A DNA stretch of 64,000 nucleotides from Posidoniimonas corsicana (GTDB lineage: Bacteria > Planctomycetota > Planctomycetia > Pirellulales > Lacipirellulaceae). The position numbers and the translations under genes are program-made. Positions 8,530-17,700 of this stretch are shown here, in pieces (position 1 is the stretch's first letter; every line of letters starts with the position of its first letter). Under the pieces are notes generated by a model. It was given only the letters and a program-made list of their open reading frames with translations. It was not told the origin of the DNA and made no database searches. The DNA is taken from the NCBI RefSeq assembly GCF_007859765.1, contig NZ_SIHJ01000001.1, positions 1,756,067 through 1,820,066 of the forward strand, written 5' to 3'.

Positions 8530-8535
8530 TATAAT
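8530..8535 (+). promoter_or_regulatory. TATAAT box upstream of the symporter fusion gene
   Basis: A perfect TATAAT lies 44 bases before the ATG at 8580, giving a short leader of about 38 bases. No TTGACA-like -35 is seen 16-18 bases upstream. The 239-base spacer 8341-8579 otherwise holds nothing recognised. Confidence 0.45.
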
Positions 8536-8579
8536 TCACCTGCTCTGAACCACGATCCCCGGTCCTCGCAGGCGGCAGC

Positions 8580-10775
8580 ATGACCTCACGAATCCTCCTC
8601 GGCTTGACGCTGGGCGTCGCGTGGGGGCTGTTCTTCGGTGAGTACGGCGCCTGGGTGGGGTGGATCGGTGACGCGTTTGTCGGCCTGCTGCAGATGGCGA
8701 TCCTGCCGTACGTGGCGATCTCGCTGACCTCGAACATCGGCCGCTTGTCGTCGGAGCAGTGCGGCCGCGTGGCGTGGGTGGCGGTCAGCCTGCTGCTGCT
8801 GCTGTGGGCGGTGGGCGGCATGGTGCTGGTGGTGATGTCGCTCTGCTTCCCGCCGTGGGACGCGGGGTCTTTCTTCAGCACCAGCCTGGTAGAGGAGCCG
8901 GTCACGACCGACTGGCTCGAGCTGTTTATCCCTTCGAACCTGTTCTGGTCGCTGACCAACAACCTGGTGCCGGCGGTGGTGCTGTTCTCGGTTGGGCTGG
9001 GGGTGGCGCTGATCTCGGTGCCCAACAAGGAGCTGCTGATCGAGACGCTAGACGTGCTGGTGCTGGCGCTCGGGCGGCTCAATAACATGGTGCTGCGTCT
9101 GGCGCCGCTGGGGATGTTCGGCATCGCGGGTCACACCGCGGGCACGCTGTCACTGGAGAAGTTCGAGCTGCTGCAGGGCTACCTGCTCGTGTACGCGCTG
9201 GCGTCGGTCTTGATCACCTTCTGGGTGCTGCCGGCGATGGTGGCGGCGAGCACGCCGTTTTCGCACCGCGAGATCCTGCGCGAGTCGCGCGACGTGCTGA
9301 TCACGGCGTTCGCGCTGGGCAACACATTCATTGTGCTCCCGATGATCGCCGAGGCGGGGCGTCGGCTGATGACGCGGCACGGCGTGTACGACAAGAGCGT
9401 GGTCCATGCGCCCAGCGAGGCGGTGCAGTTCGCGTACCCGTTCCCGGACATCGGGCGGATTGTGGGGCTGGTGTTCATCCCGTTCGCCGCCTGGTTCTAC
9501 GGTTCGCGGATCGACCCAACCTCGCTGCCCGAACTGATCGGAACCGGGTTCTTCAGCGCTTTCGCAAAGCCGGTGATCTCGATCCCGCTGCTGCTGCAGC
9601 TGGCCGAGCTGCCGTCGGACATCTTTAACCTGTACCTGGCTTCCGGTGTGGTGGCGAGCCGGTTCGGCGACCTGATGAAGACGATGCACCTGCTCGTGTT
9701 CTCACTGCTCGCGATCTGCTGCCTGTCGGGCACGCTCAGGATGAACTACCTGCGGCTGGGGCGGGCCGCGGCGGTGACCGCGGTGCTGTTCCTGGTGACC
9801 GTGATGTCGATGCGGTCATTCCTGGAGTACAGCTTCGAAGATTCTTACGACCGTGGACGCCTGATCGTGGACCGGCAGCTCTTGGGCGAGCCGGCCGAGG
9901 CGGTCGTGGTTGAGGACGCGGGCCCGAACCCCGAGCCCAGGCAGCCGGGCGAGGACCGCATGGCGCGGATCCTGCGGAGGGGCGTGATCCGTGTCGGCGT
10001 GGACCCCCACCGCCTGCCGTTCGCCTACCAGAACCAGGACGGCGACCTCGTGGGCTACGACATCGACATGGCGCACCAGCTGGCGCACGACCTGGGGGTG
10101 TCGATCGAGTTTGTGCTGTTCCCGGCGAGCGAACTGATCGAGTGGCTGGAGGACGACCGGTTCGATGTCGCGATGGGCGCGCTGGAGGCGACCGTCGAGC
10201 GGGCTGCGCTGCTCCCGGAGATGAATCCCTACATGGAGCTGACCAGCGCATTTGTTGTGCCCGACCACCGGCGGCGTGAGTTCGAGTCGCTCGGCGCGCT
10301 AGCCGACGCGCTCCGCGGGGGTCCGCCGCTGACGGTGGCGGTGCTTGCCGGCGGTCTCGCGTCCGAGACCCGCAGGACCGACACGTCGCTCGGCTGGGGG
10401 TGGGGAGCGCTGAAGGACTACGGGATCGCGCCTCACATCGAACGGGTGGAGCTTGACAGCGCCCGGGACTTCTTTGAGAGTGCGCCGGAGAATGGCGAGG
10501 TGCTAGCAACGACAGCCGAAGAGGGCGCCGCCTGGACGCTGGAGTACCCCGAGTTTGCAGTAGTCAAACCCGAGGGATTCAACGCTAAGAGCCCGCTCTG
10601 CTACTTCGTGCCGGAGCGGTCGCAGTTCCGCCATTTCATCAACACGTGGCTGAACCTGAAGCGGCGGAACGGCGCCGCCGAGCAGCTCTACGACTACTGG
10701 ATCCTGGGCAAGCTGCACAAGGACGAGCAGCCGCGGTGGTGCGTGGTGCGGGACGTGCTGCACTGGATCGAGTAG
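8580..10775 (+). CDS. DAACS-family symporter fused to a periplasmic solute-binding domain
   Basis: A 731-residue protein with two parts. Residues about 1-425 are a dicarboxylate/amino acid:cation symporter (SDF family): eight or so hydrophobic segments, with LGVALISVPNKELLIETLDV and AFALGNTFIVLPMIAE resembling the re-entrant hairpin regions. Residues about 460-731 are a family 3 extracellular binding protein, opening RMARILRRGVIRVGVDP then PFAYQNQDGDLVGYDIDMA, the standard start of polar amino-acid binding proteins. Between them a short linker (residues 428-458) follows the last membrane helix, so the binding domain should be periplasmic. SDF transporters normally work without such a domain. 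The porin gene follows 87 bases later. Function in uptake of an amino acid or dicarboxylate is inferred. Confidence 0.85.
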   Translation: MTSRILLGLTLGVAWGLFFGEYGAWVGWIGDAFVGLLQMAILPYVAISLTSNIGRLSSEQCGRVAWVAVSLLLLLWAVGGMVLVVMSLCFPPWDAGSFFSTSLVEEPVTTDWLELFIPSNLFWSLTNNLVPAVVLFSVGLGVALISVPNKELLIETLDVLVLALGRLNNMVLRLAPLGMFGIAGHTAGTLSLEKFELLQGYLLVYALASVLITFWVLPAMVAASTPFSHREILRESRDVLITAFALGNTFIVLPMIAEAGRRLMTRHGVYDKSVVHAPSEAVQFAYPFPDIGRIVGLVFIPFAAWFYGSRIDPTSLPELIGTGFFSAFAKPVISIPLLLQLAELPSDIFNLYLASGVVASRFGDLMKTMHLLVFSLLAICCLSGTLRMNYLRLGRAAAVTAVLFLVTVMSMRSFLEYSFEDSYDRGRLIVDRQLLGEPAEAVVVEDAGPNPEPRQPGEDRMARILRRGVIRVGVDPHRLPFAYQNQDGDLVGYDIDMAHQLAHDLGVSIEFVLFPASELIEWLEDDRFDVAMGALEATVERAALLPEMNPYMELTSAFVVPDHRRREFESLGALADALRGGPPLTVAVLAGGLASETRRTDTSLGWGWGALKDYGIAPHIERVELDSARDFFESAPENGEVLATTAEEGAAWTLEYPEFAVVKPEGFNAKSPLCYFVPERSQFRHFINTWLNLKRRNGAAEQLYDYWILGKLHKDEQPRWCVVRDVLHWIE

Positions 10776-10862
10776 GGCCGCAAGCGGCGCCGGCGCCGAT
10801 ATCGCCGCCGGTTGGATTAAGGAGTCTGCGGCGAGTTTGCCGATTGTTGGGGCAGGCTGCGC

Positions 10863-12371
10863 GTGCGCGCGCCGTTCCCCAAGCCTCGACGACGCAGCCA
10901 CGTGGCGGACTCGCCCCTTCAATTCGCCCTGCGAACCGCCACCGCCGCTCTGTGCGCTTTGGTGGTTCTTTCGCTGGCGAGCGGGGCCCACGCGGGCGAG
11001 GAGGACGGGGCAGTTGAGTTCGAGTTGCCCGCCCTGATGGCGGTTGCTCCGGACGCCGTCCCCGATAGCGGCGTCGCGCCGGCGTTGTACACGCCAGAAT
11101 TGACGTCGGCGTCGATCGAACCTTGTGCGTGGGACTGCCCAAGCGATTCGTGGGCGGGGCAGGGGTGGCTGCGGCATGTTCGGGTCGGCTACGACGACGG
11201 GTTCGTCGTGGTTAGCGAGCGGCCAGTGGAACTGAACGACGGACGGGCCCCGTTTGTCATGCGGGTAAACGGCTGGGGGCAGCTGCGGCACACGGCCACG
11301 CACTACGAAGACCCGGACGACGACCTCAACCAGTTCCAGCTCAAACGGGCGCGACTCATCTTTTCGGGTAGCGTCTTCACGCCAGACTTCGAGTACTTCC
11401 TGCAGCTCGACGGCCGCAGCAGCAGCGGCGACGACATGCGTCTGCTGGACTACTACATGGTGTACGACGTGGGCCACGACCTGCTGGGCCGCCCGCGGGG
11501 CCGGCTCGGGTTCAAGGCAGGCAAGTACAAGATGCCATTCTCGCTCGCCCGGCAGATCAGCGGCCGAGAGTTCGAGTTTACGGACCGTTCTGTGGCCAGC
11601 ATGTACTTTGACGTCAACCGCTCGCTCGCCTGGGGGCTGTTTGGGCAAGAGGACGTGTTTGGAAAGCCCGTGCACTGGGAGTTCGCCCTGTTCAACGGGC
11701 TGGTGACCGGCGGTGCGGAAACGGGCAGCAGCGGCGCCCTGGACGACAACTTCGCCACGTCAATGCGTGTCTACGGGTACCCGATCGGCGACTGGGGCGC
11801 GAGCCAGCTGGCGGACCTCGAAGAGCACGAGTCGCTCGCCGCCCGGGTGGGGGGCGGGTTCGCGAGTTCGAAGATCAACGATTCGGGGTTTACGGAGTTC
11901 GACAGCTCGCGGGTGGTCGACTCGGGCCAGACGCTGGCGTCGTTGTTGCCGCTGGCCGTCGACCAGTACACCGTCAGCCTGTGGGCGGTGGACGCGTCGT
12001 TCAAGCTGCAGGGCTGGTCGCTGACGTACGAGTACTACTTCCGGAATATTTCCCAGTTTCAGGGCGCCGCCATCCCCGACCTGTTCGACCACGGGTTCTG
12101 GCTGCAGGCCGGCAAGTTTGTCTGTCCCGAGCGGCTTGAGCTGGTTGCCCGTTGGTCCCGCGTGCAGGGCACGTCGGGGACGCTGGGCGTGCGGAGCGAG
12201 AGCACCGAGGAGGTGGCCGGCGGGTTCGTGTGGTACGTCCGGGGTCAGCACGCCAAGTGGACGCTGGACATCACGCACGTGAACGGCTCGCCGATTAACT
12301 CTCAGTCGCTCGACATCACGCCGGGCAACGCGGGGTGGCTGTTCCGGAACCAGATCCAGTTCGCGTTCTAG
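10863..12371 (+). CDS. OprP/OprO-like outer-membrane porin
   Basis: A 502-residue protein with a GTG start at 10863 and a signal peptide (ALCALVVLSLASGAHAG) about 50 residues in; a second in-frame GTG at 10902 would also work. After an acidic linker the sequence alternates short beta strands with tight turns, with segments such as FQLKRARLIFSGSVF, EYFLQLDGRSSSGDD and GRLGFKAGKYKMPFSLARQ that match phosphate-selective porin O/P family proteins. The protein ends in QIQFAF, a terminal aromatic residue as in outer-membrane barrels. Its place right after the symporter fusion suggests it lets the same solute cross the outer membrane. Phosphate selectivity should not be assumed; planctomycetes use this family widely. 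Confidence 0.85.
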   Translation: MRAPFPKPRRRSHVADSPLQFALRTATAALCALVVLSLASGAHAGEEDGAVEFELPALMAVAPDAVPDSGVAPALYTPELTSASIEPCAWDCPSDSWAGQGWLRHVRVGYDDGFVVVSERPVELNDGRAPFVMRVNGWGQLRHTATHYEDPDDDLNQFQLKRARLIFSGSVFTPDFEYFLQLDGRSSSGDDMRLLDYYMVYDVGHDLLGRPRGRLGFKAGKYKMPFSLARQISGREFEFTDRSVASMYFDVNRSLAWGLFGQEDVFGKPVHWEFALFNGLVTGGAETGSSGALDDNFATSMRVYGYPIGDWGASQLADLEEHESLAARVGGGFASSKINDSGFTEFDSSRVVDSGQTLASLLPLAVDQYTVSLWAVDASFKLQGWSLTYEYYFRNISQFQGAAIPDLFDHGFWLQAGKFVCPERLELVARWSRVQGTSGTLGVRSESTEEVAGGFVWYVRGQHAKWTLDITHVNGSPINSQSLDITPGNAGWLFRNQIQFAF

Positions 12372-12406
12372 CCGGCCGACTGCGGGTGGCCGAGGCTAGC
12401 GGACGC

Positions 12407-12440
12407 CCCGTTTGAGGCGATTTTCTCCCGAAACGGGTTT
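12407..12440 (+). terminator. Possible terminator after the porin gene
   Basis: CCCGTTT at 12407-12413 pairs with AAACGGG at 12431-12437 around a 17-base loop, followed by TTTCTCTTC. It lies 36 bases after the porin stop. The short U run makes it a weak intrinsic terminator. Confidence 0.4.
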
Positions 12441-12561
12441 CTCTTCAGAATTCGCGTTGTGTTTCGGCGCGGCGCGACATCTCCTTGGTGCCGGGGCAGC
12501 TTTCCAGCAGCCACTTGGCCCGCGCCGTCGGAACCGGCAGGGGCCGCCCCGAGGTCCCGCC

Positions 12562-13089
12562 ATGCCCGACCCCTCCGAAGAACAGATCATTGCGTTTTCC
12601 GAACTCGTGGCTGCGCACCGCAGCCGGGTGTTCGGCTACATCTACGCGATGCTGATGAACATGACGGACGCGGAGGACGTGTACCAGCAGACCACGGTGC
12701 TGATGTGGGAGAAGTTTGAGGAGTTTCAGCCCGGCACCGAGTTTGGGAGCTGGGCGATCAAGATTGCGTACTTCAACGTCAAGAACTTCAAGCGGCGGCA
12801 GTCCAGCCGGCGCCTGCTGTTCAGCGACGCCGTGATGGAGAAGGTCGCGGACAGCTACGACCGGCTCGGCGGCGGCGGCGAAGAGGACCGGCTCGAGGCG
12901 CTGTCCGAGTGTGTGGCGAAGCTCTCCGCAAAGCAGCAGAACCTGCTGAACCTGCGGTACTCCGAGAACCTGGCCGTCAAGCAGCTGGCGAGCTTGGAGG
13001 GCAAGTCCGAGGCGTCGGTATCCATGATGCTCGGCCGCCTCCGCCGGACCTTGTTCCACTGTATCAATTCAAAGCTGGCGACCGGGTGA
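12562..13089 (+). CDS. ECF RNA polymerase sigma factor, planctomycete type
   Basis: A 175-residue sigma factor starting MPDPSEEQ, with GAGG at 12551-12554 as ribosome binding site; this fixes the start over longer in-frame starts. Region 2 reads FSELVAAHRSRVFGYIYAML then MTDAEDVYQQTTVLMWEKF, and region 4 reads LSAKQQNLLNLRYSENLAV followed by the recognition-helix segment EASVSMMLGRLRRTLFHC. The DAEDVYQQT version of the region 2 helix is typical of planctomycete/verrucomicrobial ECF groups paired with FecR anti-sigma proteins. The FecR gene starts two bases after its stop, so the pair is translationally coupled. It stands at the head of the PEP-CTERM, DUF1559 and glycosidase genes and may direct their transcription. 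Confidence 0.92.
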   Translation: MPDPSEEQIIAFSELVAAHRSRVFGYIYAMLMNMTDAEDVYQQTTVLMWEKFEEFQPGTEFGSWAIKIAYFNVKNFKRRQSSRRLLFSDAVMEKVADSYDRLGGGGEEDRLEALSECVAKLSAKQQNLLNLRYSENLAVKQLASLEGKSEASVSMMLGRLRRTLFHCINSKLATG

Positions 13090-13091
13090 CT

Positions 13092-14546
13092 ATGGCAGGC
13101 AATCGAAAAGAGGACGATCTGATCGATCTCTTCGATCGCGCGCTCCGCGGCGACGCAAACGCCGAGGAGCTGCAGCGGTTGGAGTCGCTGCTGGACGTCG
13201 ACCAGCTGGCGCGCGACCTGTACGTCGAGTACTCGCGGTTCGGCGTCGACCTCCGCTACGGATTCCGGACCGGCGCCCTGATGGGAAACGGTCGAGCCCC
13301 TCGGGCAGTCCAGCTCCCGAAGGAGCCTGAGGGGCAGAGCGGCCGCTGGCGACGGCGGGCGTCGATGGGGGTGCTGGCCGCGGTGGCGGCCGGCGTGGCG
13401 ATGGCGGTGCTGCTGCGGGGCGACGGGCAGCAGGTGGCGGAGTCTACCGAAAGAACCCTATCGCGACCCCCGGCGCCCGTGGCGACCCTCGCCGACCACA
13501 CCAACGCGTTGTGGCAGGGCGATCAGCTCCGCATCGGCGAGTCGTTGCGGGAGGGCAGCCGCGTAACGCTGCTGAGGGGCGCCGCCAGAATCAGCGTCGG
13601 GGCAGGCGCTGAGATCGTCGCTTCGGCGCCGTGCGAGCTGGAATTCGACGCGCCCGACCGGGTGCGGCTACGCCGGGGCGAGGTCGCGGTAAATGTCGCG
13701 GAGTGGGCGGCGGGATTCACCATCCTGACCGACGCGATGAGTGTTGAGGACATGGGGACCACGTTCACGGTCTCCGCGTCCCGGGAGTCGGGCGTGCGAA
13801 CAAAGGTGCTCAAGGGGCAGGTGCGGGCGATCCCCAGCCGGGGCGTTGGCGCCGGCCCGGACGGTGTGCTGCTTACCCGCGGCGAGGCGTTCAGCGTCGA
13901 CCGCGATGGGCGGCTGATGGGCCGGTCGCGCGAGGCGATCGGCGAGGACGAGGCGTTCGACTTCGGCGCCCTGCAGCCCTACCGGCCGGTCGAGCTGTTC
14001 AACACGGGCGCGAACCTTCGCGTCGGGGACGAGGACCCCCACTGGCGGATCGTCCGCGGCCCGGAGGGGCGGTTCGGCGGGCCCGGACCGGCCGTGCTGT
14101 GCGAGCCCGACGAGCGGTACCTGCCCAACGACCCTGCGAGCTCGCAGTGGGTCTCGGTGCGGGACCCGCAGAACGCGGCCACCAACTCGCTGTACACCTT
14201 CCAAACCACCTTCAACCTAGACGGGTACGACGTCAGCACCGTGCAGTTGTTCGGGCGTTTCCTGGCCGACAACGGCATCCAGGAGGTGCGCGTCAACGGC
14301 GCGCCGGTGCGGGTCGACTCTTGGATCGACAACGTTTCGGGGCAGGCGTTCCGCCAGTCGGAGTTTCGGTTCGTGAACGTTACGGACGGGCTTGTGGCGG
14401 GCGCCAACGTTGTCGAGATCGATGTCTGGAACGGCTCGTTCCAGGAGCCACCGTCGATGCGGAGCAGCCCGGTAAACCCGATGGCCCTCCGTGTGGAGTG
14501 GTACGCCTTTGGCCGGAACCAGGGCGGCGTGAAAGAAGCCATCTAA
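13092..14546 (+). CDS. FecR-type membrane anti-sigma factor with C-terminal jelly-roll domain
   Basis: A 484-residue protein starting two bases after the sigma factor stop. Residues 1-85 are a cytoplasmic sigma-binding region; residues about 92-110 (MGVLAAVAAGVAMAVLLRG) are the only membrane helix; residues about 143-270 are a FecR domain, with GSRVTLLRGAARISVGAGAE and GTTFTVSAS. Beyond it, residues about 325-480 form a beta-rich domain with GRFLADNGIQEVRVNGAPV and TDGLVAGANVVEIDVWN, like the galactose-binding or sugar-binding jelly rolls of glycosidases. The output would be sequestration of the sigma factor until an outside cue arrives. The extra domain could bind the glycan sensed, by inference only. 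Confidence 0.85.
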   Translation: MAGNRKEDDLIDLFDRALRGDANAEELQRLESLLDVDQLARDLYVEYSRFGVDLRYGFRTGALMGNGRAPRAVQLPKEPEGQSGRWRRRASMGVLAAVAAGVAMAVLLRGDGQQVAESTERTLSRPPAPVATLADHTNALWQGDQLRIGESLREGSRVTLLRGAARISVGAGAEIVASAPCELEFDAPDRVRLRRGEVAVNVAEWAAGFTILTDAMSVEDMGTTFTVSASRESGVRTKVLKGQVRAIPSRGVGAGPDGVLLTRGEAFSVDRDGRLMGRSREAIGEDEAFDFGALQPYRPVELFNTGANLRVGDEDPHWRIVRGPEGRFGGPGPAVLCEPDERYLPNDPASSQWVSVRDPQNAATNSLYTFQTTFNLDGYDVSTVQLFGRFLADNGIQEVRVNGAPVRVDSWIDNVSGQAFRQSEFRFVNVTDGLVAGANVVEIDVWNGSFQEPPSMRSSPVNPMALRVEWYAFGRNQGGVKEAI

Positions 14547-14737
14547 ACGGTGGCCGTGCCGACGCGAATGGCGTCCCGCGATCGGCACGAACGGAACAGG
14601 CGGACGTCGGAGGTCGCGGTCGGGCCCTGGGAGCAGACGCCCGGCCTTGCGCCCGCGCGGGCCCGGTTCGCGCGGACGCCGCGGTGCGGGATTGGCAGTA
14701 CGCCAACCACCGCTGTCGGCGACTCGTCACTAAATCA

Positions 14738-14752
14738 AGTAGGCATTCTCAC
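14738..14752 (+). promoter_or_regulatory. AGTAGGCA motif before the giant PEP-CTERM gene
   Basis: The 15-base stretch AGTAGGCATTCTCAC ends 14 bases before the ATG at 14767. A version with two changes, AGTAGGCACTCGCAC, ends 16 bases before another PEP-CTERM gene (59556-59570). GAGG at 14758-14761 is the ribosome binding site. The motif's meaning is unknown; it could be part of a shared untranslated leader. Confidence 0.3.
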
Positions 14753-14766
14753 TTACTGAGGCACCC

Positions 14767-17700
14767 ATGAACGGCGGACGGAATCAACTCCAGCGGATAG
14801 GCCGACTCCTCGCGCTCGCGGCGACCATCACGATCGGCACTTGCGTGGCCCAGCAGGCCGACGCCCAGACGACTCTTTACTCCGATGACTTCAGCGGCTC
14901 GGGCGGGCTGCTCAACGGCGTCGCGCCGGACGTGGCGAATGGGTTGTCCTCTGCCTGGTTGGCCAACAGTCCGTTTCTAGACAACGGCACGACCAACGGC
15001 ACGCTCTCCGGGTCGGCGCTGTTGGACCTCACGCTGCAGGCCAACGCGGAGTACAGCCTGAGCGTCGACATCGCGGCCGGGGCCGTCTCGGGCGACTGGG
15101 GCGGCGTCGGTTTCGCCTCAGGATCGGCGGCCGACTTCATCGGCGCGCCCGGCGCCGACGGCGGCAACGACGACCGCTTCACCGATGGCCCTGGAGGCCA
15201 GGCGTGGGCGCTGATCCGCGACATCGACGGCGGCGTCAACGCCGGCGACGTCGAGTTCTTTGGCGGTCCAGGAACCGGGGGCGGCACGCTGTCCGACGGC
15301 TCCTTGGACATCGTTGCGGGCACGGTTTACAACCTGGAGATTCTGCTCACCACCGCCTCGGACGGGGCCAGCTACACCGCGGATCTGCTGATCAACGGCG
15401 TGTCGCGGACCGGCGGCCCGGTGGCGATCGGAAACGCGATCTCGTCAATCGGTTCGGTCGGCCTCACGTTCAACAACACGGTGAACCCGGGGCATACGTT
15501 TGACAACTTCCTGCTGACCGAGACCATCATCGGCGCCCCCGCCAACGTGTGGGACGTCGACGGTGGCGGCAGCTTCAACGCGTCGGGTAACTGGTCGGAG
15601 GGCGTCGTGCCCACGTCCTCGGCGACCTTCAGCAGCGCCCTCACCGCGGCCAACGCACCGGGCGTCGTGACGCTCGACTCGGCGGTGACGCTGCAGGAAG
15701 TCCGCTTCACTAACGCCGCGGCGGGCTACACGCTGGCCGGCCCAGCGGCGCTGACGCTAAATGGCGGCGCCATTGTGGACGTGACCGGTGGCGAACACAC
15801 CATCGCCGCGGTGATCCAGGGATCGTCTGGGCTAACAAAGACGGGCGCCGGCTCGCTGCTGCTGGCGGCCAACAACACGTACACCGGCGCCACGGCCGTC
15901 AATGGCGGCGCACTGCGCGTGGCGACCAACGGGGCGGTTGACGGCGCGGTTAGCGTCGCGGCCGGCGCGTCGTTTGGGTTCAGCGGCGACGGTGAGGGCG
16001 GCGGCTTCAGCGGCGTGTTCGCCAATCCCATCAGCGGCGCGGGCGCCGTGGTGCTGAGCAACACGCTCACCACCGAGACCATCACCTTCAACAACGCCAA
16101 GTCGCACGGCGGGCAGACCCAGGTCAACGGCGGCGTGCTGGCGTTGGGCGCGAGCGGCGCGTTGGGCGCCGCGGACGGGACCGCAGCCAGCGGCACAACC
16201 CTCGCGGGCAATGCCTCGACCAGCCGCATCGCGCTGTCGGGCGGGGTCAACGTCGGCAATGAGGTGCTTGTCGCCGGCGCCCGCGAGGGCGCAGGGATCG
16301 AGGCGTCCCACCTCAGCAGCGCGGGGTCCAACTCCTGGGCCGGCGCGATCAAGGGCGAGGTCGGCGGCACGCAGTACAACTTCGAGTCGACCTCTGGAAC
16401 GCTCACGCTTGGCGGCACGATCTCGGCGCCCGATACGGGCGTGCGGAACTTTGTGTTCGGCGGCGCCGGCAACACGACGATTACCGGCCGCATCACCGAC
16501 TTCGCCACCGACGCCGACGGCGTGCCCATCGACGCGGACCTGAACGGCACGCCCGACACCAACGCGGTGAATAACGTGAATGTGATCAAACGCGGCGCGG
16601 GGACGCTCACCATCTCGACCGGGACCGACTTCAACTACGACTTCCACCAAGGGACTACCGTTGTTGAAGAGGGCGCCCTGGTAGTGACCCAGGGAGGCGG
16701 CGACACGGGCGAACTGTGGAGCAGCAGCATCCAGGTCAGCGCGGGCGCCCGGTTCAATGTCACGAGCTTCGGCGACTACAGCCTGCAGGAGGGGCAGGAA
16801 CTGGGCGGCGGCGGTGAGGTGCAGGCCACAACCCTTACGGTCTTCGGCGACAACTCACTCACCCCTGGCGACAACGGACGCGGCACGCTGAACATCACCG
16901 GAAACCTCGGCATGTCGAACTTCGGCGCCGATGGCCAGTGGAACTACGAGCTGGGCGACGCCACAACCGTCGGCGGATCTGAAAACGATCTGATTGCCGT
17001 CTCCGGTGCGATCACGGGCGCGAGTGGCGTGAACGCCACCGTCAGCGTCACCCCTGTCGACGGCTCGCTAGCCACCGGCGCGTACCGCCTTGTTACGCAC
17101 AACAGCGGGTCGGCGCCCTCGGTGGGATCGCTCCAGACCCAGGTTGTGGACAACGTGGGCAACGTGCTGAACCCGCGGCAGCTGCTCTCGGTCAGCTCGA
17201 CCGCGAGCCAGGTCAACCTAAATGTCTCGGGCACGCGGGCGTCGCTCACCTGGAATGGGGTCGGCGCATCGGACGAGTGGGACGTCGGGAGCAGCAGCAA
17301 CTGGACCGGCGGCGCCACGGCCTTCCGTGACCTCGACGCGGTGACGTTTGGCGCCGGCGGCGCGAAAGAGGTTGTGGTGAACTCGGTCGTCTCGCCGGGC
17401 AGCGTCACCTTCAATTCCGCCGCGGCGTACGAGTTCACGGGGACCGGCGGCATCACCGGCTACGGCCCGGTGAACGTGAACGCCGGAACGGTGACCCTGG
17501 GCAACAGCGGCAACAACTACCGCGGCCAGACCACCGTGGCCAGCGGCGCCACCCTTTCCGTGACCGCCGACGCGTCGGTCGGCAGCGTAGTGGTCAACGG
17601 CACGCTGGCGCTGACCAACAATACCATGGTCACGCTGGTCGACGACTTCAACACGCCCGGCCTGAGCGAGTACGCGTTCTCGAAGGTGCTCGACCAGGGG

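Noticed and set aside
10863-12371. Reading the porin as a phosphate-specific channel.
   Set aside because: Only the overall family resemblance is seen; no residue pattern for phosphate can be checked, and there are no phosphate genes nearby.
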